From Paenibacillus dokdonensis (GTDB lineage: Bacteria; Bacillota; Bacilli; Paenibacillales; Paenibacillaceae): 64,000 nucleotides of DNA. The position numbers and the translations under genes were made by a program. Position 1 is the stretch's first letter, and each line of letters starts with the position of its first letter. A model generated the notes under the pieces. That model made no database searches. It saw nothing but the letters and a program-made list of their open reading frames with translations, and had not been told where the DNA came from. Where the stretch lies: assembly GCF_004916975.1 (NCBI RefSeq), contig NZ_STGQ01000001.1, forward strand, positions 1,140,993 through 1,204,992, read 5' to 3'. Below, in pieces: positions 45,448-53,271 of this stretch.

Positions 45448-46719
45448 ATGGAAGACAAAAAGTGGGACTTAGCGGCGCTTGCATCAATTCCTTTGATCAT
45501 GACGCTTGGCAACTCCATGCTGATTCCCATTTTGCCGCAAATATCGCAGCAGCTTCATGTCAGCGCTTTTCAGGTCAGCATGCTCATAACTGTTTACGCG
45601 GTGGTGGCCATTCTTTTGATACCGATTGCAGGCTACTTATCTGACCGCTTTGGGCGAAAAACCGTAATCATCCCGAGTCTCATTATCGCGGCTGCCGGAG
45701 GAGCGTTGTCCGGTGTGGCTGCCTGGATGACGGACGGGCTTGCCGCTTATTGGATTATACTTGGCGGGCGTTTCCTTCAAGGGATTGGCGCTGCAGGTGC
45801 TTTCCCGATCGTTCTCCCGCTTGTCGGGGATATGTTCAAGGAAGAAGATGATGTCAGCAAAAGCCTTGGTATCATCGAAACCTCCAATACGTTCGGCAAG
45901 GTGCTGAGTCCCATACTCGGGGCAGCCTTAGCCAGCGTGCTTTGGTATTTGCCGTTTTTGAGCATTCCGGTGTTATGCGTCATATCCCTATTGCTGGTCC
46001 TGTTTTTTGTTAAAACCCCGAAAAAGAAAAACAAAAATGATAACTCCATCCGGCAATTTCTTTCTGACACGAAAAGCATACTGAAGGAAAAAGGAAGATG
46101 GCTTTACGCGATCTTTGCCGTCGGCGGAATTAGTATGTTTATTTTATTCGGTGTTCTTTTTTATTTATCGGAGACGCTGGAAAGCAAATATGGTCTGCAT
46201 GGAGTGGTGAAGGGTCTGGTGCTTGCGATTCCGCTGGCGGTGCTTTGTCTGGCTTCCTTTGTCGCCGGTAAAATCATCGGGAAGAACAAAAAGCGGATGA
46301 AGTGGACCGGATTTATAGGTATGGCGCTTCTGACCATCGGTCTTGTCATTACCGGATTCAGCAGCCAGATTTATTTTGTGGTCACATTTTTTTCACTCTG
46401 CGGTGCCGGGATCGGCACGGCGCTTCCATGTATGGATGCACTGATTACCGAAGGAATTGAGCAGAAGCAGCGGGGAACCATTACGTCTCTATACAGCAGC
46501 ATGCGTTTTATCGGCGTATCATTGGGACCTCCAGCGGTATCCCTGCTGATGAAGACCAACCATTGGATACTATTTGGTGTTATGGCGGTTATAGGAGCCG
46601 TTGGTGGTCTACTGACGTTGTTTGCCGTTAAGCCTGAGGAGAATAAGACGGATAAGCCGACAGAACACAAAACCAAGCCGCAGGCAGGCGTGTTGATGAA
46701 GCGTGCTAAAGCCCGCTAA
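45448..46719 (+). CDS. MFS multidrug-type exporter
   Basis: This 423-residue protein has 12 membrane segments. 'GYLSDRFGRKTVI' between helices 2 and 3 is the MFS signature, and 'GRFLQGIGAAGAFPIVLPLV' in helix 5 matches motif C of drug:H+ antiporters (12-TMS DHA1 group). The C-terminal tail is basic and disordered. Likely a drug or metabolite exporter; the substrate is unknown. Translation may be controlled by the leader hairpin. Confidence 0.82.
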   Translation: MEDKKWDLAALASIPLIMTLGNSMLIPILPQISQQLHVSAFQVSMLITVYAVVAILLIPIAGYLSDRFGRKTVIIPSLIIAAAGGALSGVAAWMTDGLAAYWIILGGRFLQGIGAAGAFPIVLPLVGDMFKEEDDVSKSLGIIETSNTFGKVLSPILGAALASVLWYLPFLSIPVLCVISLLLVLFFVKTPKKKNKNDNSIRQFLSDTKSILKEKGRWLYAIFAVGGISMFILFGVLFYLSETLESKYGLHGVVKGLVLAIPLAVLCLASFVAGKIIGKNKKRMKWTGFIGMALLTIGLVITGFSSQIYFVVTFFSLCGAGIGTALPCMDALITEGIEQKQRGTITSLYSSMRFIGVSLGPPAVSLLMKTNHWILFGVMAVIGAVGGLLTLFAVKPEENKTDKPTEHKTKPQAGVLMKRAKAR

Positions 46720-46738
46720 TGAATTTGCACGAAAAAGA

Positions 46739-46770
46739 TTGTCATGTCTGAATGCTTAAGCCTATACAAT
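46739..46770 (+). promoter_or_regulatory. Promoter of the candidate structured RNA gene
   Basis: A good -10 element TACAAT (46765-46770), part of TATACAAT, lies 5-6 nt before the first base of the RNA closing stem. A TTGTCA at 46739-46744 is a -35 candidate, at 18-bp spacing if the -10 is read as TATACA. The -35 is uncertain. Confidence 0.5.
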
Positions 46771-46775
46771 ATAGT

Positions 46776-47074
46776 GATGTCCCTGTCCCTTGCGCCATTG
46801 TTTCTCGGAAAGCTGTCGCAGCCGAGGAACGCCGCCCGAAGCTCCTTGGCCGGAAACTTGTCATTCGTTTAACGTTCGAATTGCATTGCTCGCTGAAGCC
46901 GCTGTTTTTTATTACATTGCCTTAGCTGTCGCTGAAATATCTGCTTTAAACAACGTATTAACATTTATTGCCGGTTAATGCAGCAATCGTTAATGATGAA
47001 CTCGCTTCCGCTGTTCCAAGGGGAGGGACATCTTCGATCGAGCGAAAGCCCCAATGAAAATTTGGGGCTTTTTG
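46776..47074 (+). ncRNA. Candidate free-standing structured RNA, class unknown
   Basis: The 449-nt space between the MFS gene and the next coding region holds no convincing gene. The ends of a 257-nt block pair: GATGTCCCT + TCCCTTG (46776-46792, one bulged G) with CAAGGGG + AGGGACATC (47017-47032), 16 bp in all. Inside it are a hairpin 46804-46826 (CTCG/CGAG and GCTG/CAGC with a GAAA bulge), stacked helices GAAC/GTTC (46827-46830 with 47013-47016) and GAAGC/GCTTC (46838-46842 with 47004-47008), and a hairpin at 46863-46881. A U-tailed terminator (47045-47074, AAAGCCCCAA/TTGGGGCTTT) follows directly. A -10 box lies just upstream. I cannot match it to 6S, tmRNA, RNase P, SRP or a riboswitch. 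Confidence 0.65.
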
Positions 47075-47091
47075 GTATATTCTTATTTCCT

Positions 47092-47124
47092 TTTAAGGTA
47101 AGGTTAAGACTCTTTCTCTACAAT
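47092..47124 (+). promoter_or_regulatory. Promoter with tandem TTAAG boxes (OmpR-type), copy 1
   Basis: TTTAAGGTAAGGTTAAG at 47092-47108 contains two TTAAG boxes 11 bp apart, and a -10 TACAAT starts 10 nt after the second box (47119-47124). The same 17-mer with two changes, and the same distance to the -10, occurs at 60599-60631. No normal -35 is present, which fits activation by a bound regulator. Confidence 0.65.
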
Positions 47125-47168
47125 CAGCTCTATGAATTGAAGTTGAAGAGTTAGGAGAGATATGAGTG

Positions 47169-47678
47169 ATGAAAAACGTCCGTAAAATTCATTACTGGAT
47201 CGGCATTATTGCTACTGTTTTTCTGCTGATCGAATCGGCAACCGGCATGATCATGTATTTTGAGGAAGGCGGAAAACGATCAGGGATTGAGAGATCCGGT
47301 GGGATGAACACATTCAGAAATTTTAATGGTGGCGGTCGAATTGAGCAGGGTACATCGAATGCAACATCCTCTTCCAGTGGTATGGATACCGGCACTTCTT
47401 CTGGACAAGCGAATGGAAGCATGGGGGCTTCAAATCAGGGTGGCTTTGCTGCGTCAGGCCGTTCAGGAGAATTTCAACGTCCGGGGAACTCCGGCAGTCT
47501 AGGGATAAGCGTTCGAAGCCTGCATCAAGGCGTTATCGGATTGATTAGCGGCTTGGCCATGTTTATTTTGACCGGAACCGGGGTGACCATGTCGCTGATG
47601 ATTTGGAGGTCAAACCGTAAGAAAAAGAACCGGAGTCTAGTTTCGAAAACATCGGCTCCTCCGGGAAATATTCTGTAA
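47169..47678 (+). CDS. Small Gly/Ser-rich two-helix membrane protein
   Basis: This 169-residue protein starts at the ATG at 47169, ten bases after AGGAGA. Helix 1 (residues ~8-30, 'IHYWIGIIATVFLLIESATG') resembles the first helix of PepSY-associated membrane proteins. A 75-residue external segment rich in Gly, Ser and Asn follows. Helix 2 (~118-142) and a basic tail end it. I recognise no family with certainty. It shares its promoter architecture, and the unusual Gly/Ser-rich external composition, with the GT39 protein at 60681, so the two may act together at the envelope. Confidence 0.65.
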   Translation: MKNVRKIHYWIGIIATVFLLIESATGMIMYFEEGGKRSGIERSGGMNTFRNFNGGGRIEQGTSNATSSSSGMDTGTSSGQANGSMGASNQGGFAASGRSGEFQRPGNSGSLGISVRSLHQGVIGLISGLAMFILTGTGVTMSLMIWRSNRKKKNRSLVSKTSAPPGNIL

Positions 47679-47708
47679 CTTAATGGATCTGAAATAGGCA
47701 CTTTCAAG

Positions 47709-47735
47709 AGACCGCATCTGCTGCGGTCTTTTTTT
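47709..47735 (+). terminator. Intrinsic terminator after the Gly/Ser-rich protein gene
   Basis: AGACCGCA/TGCGGTCT stem with a 5-nt loop and a run of seven T. Confidence 0.87.
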
Positions 47736-47783
47736 ATCTTTTAAAATTTTAAAAAATAGGTATAAAAACAAAAAAGTATCTGA

Positions 47784-47840
47784 TATAATCAAATAAATTC
47801 AATCAAAAACAAATATAAACAAATAAAAACAAACAAAACG
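47784..47840 (+). promoter_or_regulatory. rhaEW promoter region with CAAATA-type repeats
   Basis: A -10 TATAAT (47784-47789) has no good -35. Downstream lies a purine-rich stretch with repeated CAAATA/CAAATATAAA elements. The 13-mer AAACAAATATAAA at 47807-47819 is identical to one in the rhaD operator region (21238-21250). This is the likely binding site of a shared rhamnose repressor. Confidence 0.5.
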
Positions 47841-47855
47841 GGAGGCAAATCATTC

Positions 47856-49925
47856 ATGGTAAAAAGCCAGTGGAATAACGAAGAAGCATCCAAACAACAA
47901 GCAGGGGTAGACGAACTGGTATATCGCTCTAATCTAATCGGCAGTGACCGGAGCGTATGCAACTGGGGCGGAGGCAATACCTCGCTCAAGACCATTGAAA
48001 AAGATTTCCGTGGTCGTGATGTGGAAGTAATGTGGGTCAAAGGCAGCGGTTCCGATCTGGCAACAATGAAGGCTCAGCATTTTACCGGACTTCGTCTGGA
48101 AGATATCAAGCCGTTGATCGAGCGCAGTGAAATGCCTGACGAGGAGATGGTCGCGTATTTGTCGCACTGCATGATGGACAGCAAACATCCAAGAGCATCG
48201 ATTGAAACACTGCTGCATGCATTCCTTCCTTATCCACATGTGGATCATACACATCCGGATGCGATTATCAGTCTTTGCTGCGCGGATAATGGTAAAGAGA
48301 TAGCCAAAGAGATTTACGGCGACACTTTTGTATGGGTGCCTTATATCCGTCCGGGCTTTACGTTGTCCAAAATGATCGCTGAAGGCGTACGCAATAATCC
48401 AAATGCCCAGCTCGTACTTATGGAGAAGCATGGTCTGGTTACATGGGGCGAAACTTCGGAAGCATGCTACAATCAGACGATTGCCATGATCCAGAAGGCA
48501 GAGCAATACATTAACGACCGCATTCAGGAGCCTGAGGTTTTTGGTGGCAGCCGGGTGGAAACGCTCGCAGAAGAGCAGCGTAAAGCGATTCTCTCGGAAG
48601 TGATGCCTGTCATACGTGGCGCGGTCAGCGACGTCAAGAAAATGATTTGTACTTATGATGCCGGGGATGATGTGCTTCAGTTCGTGAACAGCAAGAATGC
48701 CAAGGTGCTTTCTCAGGTAGGAGCAGCCTGCCCGGACCATCTGGTACATACGAAACGGACTCCGCTTTTTGTGGATTGGACGCCATCCGCTGAAGGGGCA
48801 GCAGAACTCAAGGAAGCCGTCCGCCAAGGCATTGAAGCTTATAAAGCTGAATATAAAGCTTATTTCGACCGCAACAAGCATGAGGGTGATGTGATGTTCG
48901 AAGCAGCACCGCGTGTGATCCTGATTCCAGGGATCGGTATGGTTAACACCGGGAAGAGCCTTGTCATGGCAGGAGTAAGCGGTGCACTGTACCACCGGGC
49001 GATTGCGGTTATGAAGGGCTCAACGGCTCTTGGCGAATTTGTGTCCCTAAACGAAAATGAATCCTATAATGTAGAATATTGGCCGCTGGAGCTTTACAAG
49101 CTGACACTGGCACCTGCAGAGGCGGAATTCTCCCGCAAAATCGCTTTTATTACTGGCGGCGCAGGTGGAATCGGCAGTGAAACGGCCCGCCGCTTTGTCT
49201 CCGAAGGGGCTCATGTCGTTCTGGCTGACCTCAATTTGGAGGGGGCCGAGAAAATCGCGGCCGAAATTAACGCACAATACGGCGAAGGCCGAGCCAAAGC
49301 AGTTAAGATGGACGTGACGAGCGAGGACATGGTTGTGGCGGCAATGGCAGAAACAGCAATAGCCTATGGCGGCGTAGACATTATCGTCAACAATGCAGGG
49401 CTTGCGACATCCAGCCCATTTGATGAGACTTCGCTGAAGGAATGGAATCTGAACATGAACGTTCTGGGGACCGGCTACTTCCTCGTAGCCCGTGAAGCGT
49501 TCAAGCAAATGAAGGAACAGGGTCTCGGAGGCAGCATGATTTTTGTAGCTTCGAAAAACTCGGTATATGCAGGCAAAAACGTAACAGCTTACAGCTCTGT
49601 CAAAGCGCTTGAAGCACATTTGGCCCGCTGTATTGCCGCCGAGGGCGGTGAGCATGGCATTCGGGTTAACACGATTCTGCCGGATGCCATTCTGCAGGGT
49701 TCCGCAATCTGGAACTCGGGATGGCGCAATGAACGTGCGGCTGCTTACGGCATCGAACCGGATCAGCTTGAGGAGCACTACCGCAACAGAACGATACTTT
49801 TGGTTAACATCTATCCGAAAGATGTCGCGGAAGGCATCGCCTTCTTCGCTTCTTCCAAGGCTGAGAAAACGACTGGCTGCATGCTGACGATTGATGGCGG
49901 TGTACCGGCAGCATTTACGCGCTAA
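47856..49925 (+). CDS. rhaEW: Bifunctional rhamnulose-1-phosphate aldolase / lactaldehyde dehydrogenase
   Basis: This 689-residue fusion protein begins with a class II aldolase domain (about 1-420), with 'HPRASIETLLHAF', the zinc-binding 'PHVDHTHPDAI' and 'EKHGLVTWGE'. The C-terminal short-chain dehydrogenase domain has 'TGGAGGIGSETARR' near 432 and 'YSSVK', the catalytic Tyr/Lys, near 578. B. subtilis RhaEW has the same layout: it cleaves rhamnulose 1-phosphate and oxidises the L-lactaldehyde formed to L-lactate. The ribosome site is GGGAGG. lutABC, which oxidise L-lactate to pyruvate, follow on the same strand. Confidence 0.93.
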   Translation: MVKSQWNNEEASKQQAGVDELVYRSNLIGSDRSVCNWGGGNTSLKTIEKDFRGRDVEVMWVKGSGSDLATMKAQHFTGLRLEDIKPLIERSEMPDEEMVAYLSHCMMDSKHPRASIETLLHAFLPYPHVDHTHPDAIISLCCADNGKEIAKEIYGDTFVWVPYIRPGFTLSKMIAEGVRNNPNAQLVLMEKHGLVTWGETSEACYNQTIAMIQKAEQYINDRIQEPEVFGGSRVETLAEEQRKAILSEVMPVIRGAVSDVKKMICTYDAGDDVLQFVNSKNAKVLSQVGAACPDHLVHTKRTPLFVDWTPSAEGAAELKEAVRQGIEAYKAEYKAYFDRNKHEGDVMFEAAPRVILIPGIGMVNTGKSLVMAGVSGALYHRAIAVMKGSTALGEFVSLNENESYNVEYWPLELYKLTLAPAEAEFSRKIAFITGGAGGIGSETARRFVSEGAHVVLADLNLEGAEKIAAEINAQYGEGRAKAVKMDVTSEDMVVAAMAETAIAYGGVDIIVNNAGLATSSPFDETSLKEWNLNMNVLGTGYFLVAREAFKQMKEQGLGGSMIFVASKNSVYAGKNVTAYSSVKALEAHLARCIAAEGGEHGIRVNTILPDAILQGSAIWNSGWRNERAAAYGIEPDQLEEHYRNRTILLVNIYPKDVAEGIAFFASSKAEKTTGCMLTIDGGVPAAFTR

Positions 49926-49971
49926 TATATAATATAAAGAATTTGCAATCATCCGATTTTTCGGAAGGAAA

Positions 49972-50003
49972 CAATCCCCGTCATATTCACTGATTGGGGA
50001 TTG
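49972..50003 (+). terminator. Weak hairpin between rhaEW and lutA
   Basis: CAATCCCC and GGGGATTG form an 8-bp stem with a 16-nt loop, followed by ATTTCTTCTTG. The T-run is interrupted, so partial readthrough into lutABC is expected. Confidence 0.5.
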
Positions 50004-50048
50004 ATTTCTTCTTGTTAGACATGGAGGCAAAAGGAGGAGGAGCTTGAG

Positions 50049-50798
50049 ATGAAAGTATCACTCTTTATTACCTGCATCAGTGATGCGCTGTTCCCGCCGA
50101 TAGGAGAAGCCATGGCCGGTCTGTTGGCCCGGTACGGAATCCGTCTTCATTTTCCCGAAATACAAACCTGCTGTGGACAGCCAGCCTTTAACAGCGGTTA
50201 TTGGGATGAGGCGAGAGCCTCGGCCAAAACGATTTTGGAAGCGTTTGACGACAGTGATTTTGTGATCGTGCCTTCGGGCTCCTGTACGGGCATGGTTCAT
50301 CATTATTATCCTAAATTGTTTGAAAACGACGCGGTATTATTTGAGAAGAGCAATCGCCTGAAAGAAAAAACATATGAGTTCACACAGTTTCTCGTTCAGG
50401 TGCTGGGCGTGACGGATGTCGGTGCGTATTTTCCGCACAAGGTGACATACCATCCATCCTGTCATGGTTCAAGACTTTTGGGCATCAAGGAAGAACCGAT
50501 GCAGCTGATGAGCCATGTAGAAGGAATGGAATTTGTTCCGCTCCCCTATGCTGAAGATTGCTGCGGCTTTGGGGGCACCTTTGCCATTAAGATGAGTGAA
50601 ATCTCCGGAGCCATGGTAGAGGAGAAAAGCCAGCATGTGCTGGAAACGGAGGCTGAAGTCCTGGTTGGATTAGATATGGGCTGTCTGCTCAATATCGGCG
50701 GCAATCTGAAATTTCACGATAAGCCGGTCCGCGTGCTGCATCTGGCGGAACTTCTGTATGAAGGGGTGAAGAACCGTGAGCAAACCGCAGGGGTCTAA
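50049..50798 (+). CDS. lutA: L-lactate oxidation iron-sulfur protein LutA
   Basis: This 249-residue protein carries two cysteine-rich CCG-type domains: 'TCCGQPAFNSGYW' with 'SGSCTGM', and 'PSCHGSRLLG' with 'EDCCGFGGTF'. These bind iron-sulfur clusters in LutA and in the heterodisulfide-reductase-like family. LutA, LutB and LutC together oxidise L-lactate to pyruvate. AAAGGAGGAG lies before the ATG. It overlaps lutB by 23 nt. Confidence 0.92.
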   Translation: MKVSLFITCISDALFPPIGEAMAGLLARYGIRLHFPEIQTCCGQPAFNSGYWDEARASAKTILEAFDDSDFVIVPSGSCTGMVHHYYPKLFENDAVLFEKSNRLKEKTYEFTQFLVQVLGVTDVGAYFPHKVTYHPSCHGSRLLGIKEEPMQLMSHVEGMEFVPLPYAEDCCGFGGTFAIKMSEISGAMVEEKSQHVLETEAEVLVGLDMGCLLNIGGNLKFHDKPVRVLHLAELLYEGVKNREQTAGV

Positions 50799-52281
50799 CG
50801 TCAAGGAACGTGCCAAGTCAGCCCTCAAGGATGAATTTTTGATTGACGCCGTCAAATTCACGACGGAAAAGCTGAAGAACGGCAAAAAGGCTGCAACCGA
50901 AGAGCATGGCAACTGGGAAGAATGGCGGGAACGCGGCCGACTGATTCGGGCGCATACCATCTCACATCTAGATTACTATTTGAGCAAATTTATAGAAAAT
51001 GCCCGTGCACAAGGGGTGCATGTTCATTTTGCACCGGAAGCGAAGGATGCTGCCCGGATCGCCATTGAAATTGCGAAGCACCGGGGAGCCAAGTCTGTCG
51101 TAAAATCCAAATCGATGGTATCGGAAGAGGTCCATATTAATGAGGCCTTTGAAGAGCTCGGGATCGAATCGATCGAAAGTGATCTTGGTGAATACATCAT
51201 ACAGTTGGCCAATGAGCCCCCTTCCCATATTATTATTCCGGCTATTCACAAAAATCGCTACCAGATTGCCGATCTGCTGTCCAAGGAAGCAGGAGAGACA
51301 TTGCCGCCGGAGACCAAGATCTTGGCGGGCTTTGCCAGACGGAAGCTGCGCGATAAGTTTCTTGAAGCGGATATCGGGCTTACGGGCTGTAATTTCGGAA
51401 TCGCTGAAACGGGAAGCGTAGTTATATTTGAGAATGAAGGCAATGCCCGTATGGTCAGCACCGTTCCTAAAACACAGATTACGCTGATGGGTATGGAGCG
51501 CCTCATCCCTTCCTGGGATGATCTCGAGGTTATGGCAACGCTTCTTCCCAGATCGGCTACAGGTCAGAAGCTGACAGTCTATATGTCTGGCATTACAGGA
51601 CCGAGACGCGAGCATGACGGAGACGGCCCAGAGGAAATGCATATTATCATTGTAGATAACGGGCGTTCCCTGCAGCTGGGAGATCCGGAATTCCAGGAAC
51701 TGCTGAACTGTATCCGCTGCGGAGCCTGCCTGAACGCTTGTCCGGTGTACCGTCATATTGGAGGACATTCCTATCCAGGAACCTACAGCGGCCCAATCGG
51801 AGCGGTGCTCACGCCGGCATTGAATAAGAATACGCAGGAATGGCATGATGTTGCCAATGCATCCAGTCTTTGCGGTGCCTGTTATGAGGCTTGTCCTGTC
51901 AAAATACCTCTGCATGATATGCTTGTCTACTTGCGCAACCGCAAAGTTGAACGGGGATATACAGCATCTGGCGAGAAAATGGCGATGAAGGGCTTCAAAA
52001 TGCTGATGGGAAGCCATAAGCTGTTCCGGAAAGCGGTAAAGGCAGGTCAAATTGGACAAAAGCTTCTCGTACGGGATGGTTATATCCGCTCACAGATCGG
52101 TCCGCTGAAGGGCTGGACAGCATACCGGCATATTCCAGCACTGCCGAAACGTTCGTTCCGTGAGCAGTGGCCCGGTCTGTCCGCCGAGATCGAAAAATCG
52201 ATACAGCCTATGTCAGGTGAAATGGAGTTGCGAATGGAAGAGATAGTTCAGGCGCGCAGGAAGGGAGGAGGTCACGCATGA
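50776..52281 (+). CDS. lutB: L-lactate oxidation iron-sulfur protein LutB
   Basis: The protein has 501 residues. The N-terminal two thirds are an LUD-type (DUF162) domain. Two [4Fe-4S] ferredoxin motifs lie near 315-325 ('CIRCGACLNACPVYR') and 367-377 ('CGACYEACPVKI'). The start is a GTG within lutA, preceded by AAGGGGTGAA. LutB likely passes electrons between LutA and LutC during lactate oxidation. It is coupled to lutC by an ATGA overlap. Confidence 0.93.
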   Translation: MSKPQGSNVKERAKSALKDEFLIDAVKFTTEKLKNGKKAATEEHGNWEEWRERGRLIRAHTISHLDYYLSKFIENARAQGVHVHFAPEAKDAARIAIEIAKHRGAKSVVKSKSMVSEEVHINEAFEELGIESIESDLGEYIIQLANEPPSHIIIPAIHKNRYQIADLLSKEAGETLPPETKILAGFARRKLRDKFLEADIGLTGCNFGIAETGSVVIFENEGNARMVSTVPKTQITLMGMERLIPSWDDLEVMATLLPRSATGQKLTVYMSGITGPRREHDGDGPEEMHIIIVDNGRSLQLGDPEFQELLNCIRCGACLNACPVYRHIGGHSYPGTYSGPIGAVLTPALNKNTQEWHDVANASSLCGACYEACPVKIPLHDMLVYLRNRKVERGYTASGEKMAMKGFKMLMGSHKLFRKAVKAGQIGQKLLVRDGYIRSQIGPLKGWTAYRHIPALPKRSFREQWPGLSAEIEKSIQPMSGEMELRMEEIVQARRKGGGHA

Positions 52282-53003
52282 GTAAATCCGATCCGGAATT
52301 TCTGTCGAAGCTAAGCAGGGAATCGCAGGCAGCAGAGAAGCTGTTTATCGGGAATATAGCCACCAGGCTGGGGCGTTCCGCCATCAGCCCGGCACCAGAG
52401 CATCCTTTTCGGGGAGCACCGGAGTTCTGGACCTCTTATGAGCTTGGACGTGAGGAGCAGATCGCCCGTTTTATGGGCAATTGGCAAGCAGCCGGAGGTT
52501 TTACCGAAAGGTTAGCCACGATGTCTGATCTGCCTGGGGTGATTGCCCGTATTCTCAGAGAGCAGAATGCCGGGTCCATGATCCGGCAGAATCTGACTGA
52601 GCTGGAGCAGCTCGGTTTGGAGGAGCAGCTGCCGGAGCTTCGGCATGCAGCCTGGGATGGTCTGGACGCTGAAGATTCCTTGCGGACAGCCGAACAGGCG
52701 GATGCCGGAATCGTCTTGGCTGATTTTGCCGTAGCCTACACAGGGTCGATTGTCGTTACCTCCTCTACCGATAAGGGGCGTTCGGTCTCGCTGCTGCCTA
52801 ATATTCTGATTGCCGTCATTCCGGCAGATCGCATGCACACCCGTCTTGGGGAGGTCATGAGCCGTATCGCTTCGGTACCCGGCGAACAATTTCCGGCAGG
52901 CGTTCACTTCATATCGGGTCCAAGCCGGTCATCGGATATTGAGAATGATTTGACCATCGGTGTTCACGGTCCGGGCGTGGCGTTTGCCCTGATCGTCGGA
53001 TAA
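52278..53003 (+). CDS. lutC: L-lactate oxidation protein LutC (LUD domain)
   Basis: This 241-residue LUD-domain protein has 'ADFAVAYTGSIVVTSS' and 'FISGPSRSSDIENDLTIGVH', both strong LutC/YkgG signatures. AAGGGAGGAGG precedes the ATG. It is the third subunit of the lactate utilisation complex. A GC-rich hairpin after its stop separates it from the DeoR-type gene. Confidence 0.92.
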   Translation: MSKSDPEFLSKLSRESQAAEKLFIGNIATRLGRSAISPAPEHPFRGAPEFWTSYELGREEQIARFMGNWQAAGGFTERLATMSDLPGVIARILREQNAGSMIRQNLTELEQLGLEEQLPELRHAAWDGLDAEDSLRTAEQADAGIVLADFAVAYTGSIVVTSSTDKGRSVSLLPNILIAVIPADRMHTRLGEVMSRIASVPGEQFPAGVHFISGPSRSSDIENDLTIGVHGPGVAFALIVG

Positions 53004-53011
53004 AGGGTTCT

Positions 53012-53047
53012 GCCCGCTGTGTTTGGCGCCAGCCGCCGACAGCGGGC
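53012..53047 (+). terminator. Terminator-like hairpin after lutC
   Basis: GCCCGCTGT and ACAGCGGGC form a perfect 9-bp stem with an 18-nt loop, then TCTTCTGTTCTT. Confidence 0.62.
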
Positions 53048-53059
53048 TCTTCTGTTCTT

Positions 53060-53215
53060 AAGCGGTCTGACTTCTGAGAATTTACGCCGATAACAATTTT
53101 TCTTTAGATAACAGGGAGCATTTACATCAGAGAATATACATCCTGTTATCGCAAGAAAAATTTCATTTAAAAGCGGTCTGACTTCTGAGAATTTACGTCG
53201 ATAACAATTTTTCTT
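53060..53215 (+). repeat. 45-bp direct repeat with internal palindrome upstream of rhaR
   Basis: The block at 53060-53104 recurs at 53171-53215 with one change (C to T), 111 bp apart. Each copy holds AAGCGGTCTGACTTCTGAG and CGATAACAATTTTTCTT. Between them lies a perfect 9-bp inverted repeat, GATAACAGG and CCTGTTATC, at about 53107-53151. The second copy forms part of the rhaR promoter. Confidence 0.85.
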
Positions 53216-53220
53216 ATAAT
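53192..53220 (+). promoter_or_regulatory. Promoter of the DeoR-type regulator gene
   Basis: TTTACG (53192-53197) and a perfect TATAAT (53215-53220) are 17 bp apart. The first copy of the direct repeat has the same TTTACG, but its -10 has decayed to TTTAGA. Confidence 0.6.
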
Positions 53221-53271
53221 GGGAATATACCAGCTGGCAGATGAAAGGCTGGCTATGAAAGTAGGGTAGCT

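Noticed and set aside
46790..46978. Open frame of 62 codons inside the candidate RNA gene
   Set aside because: It has no ribosome binding site, starts inside the closing stem, and its Cys/Arg/Pro-rich start does not look like a real protein.
47934..48995. 353-codon open frame antisense to rhaEW
   Set aside because: Codon-mirror of a clearly real gene, with no ribosome site and no recognisable protein features.
50968..52059. 363-codon open frame antisense to lutB
   Set aside because: Same reason: it is the shadow of lutB, which has two intact ferredoxin motifs.
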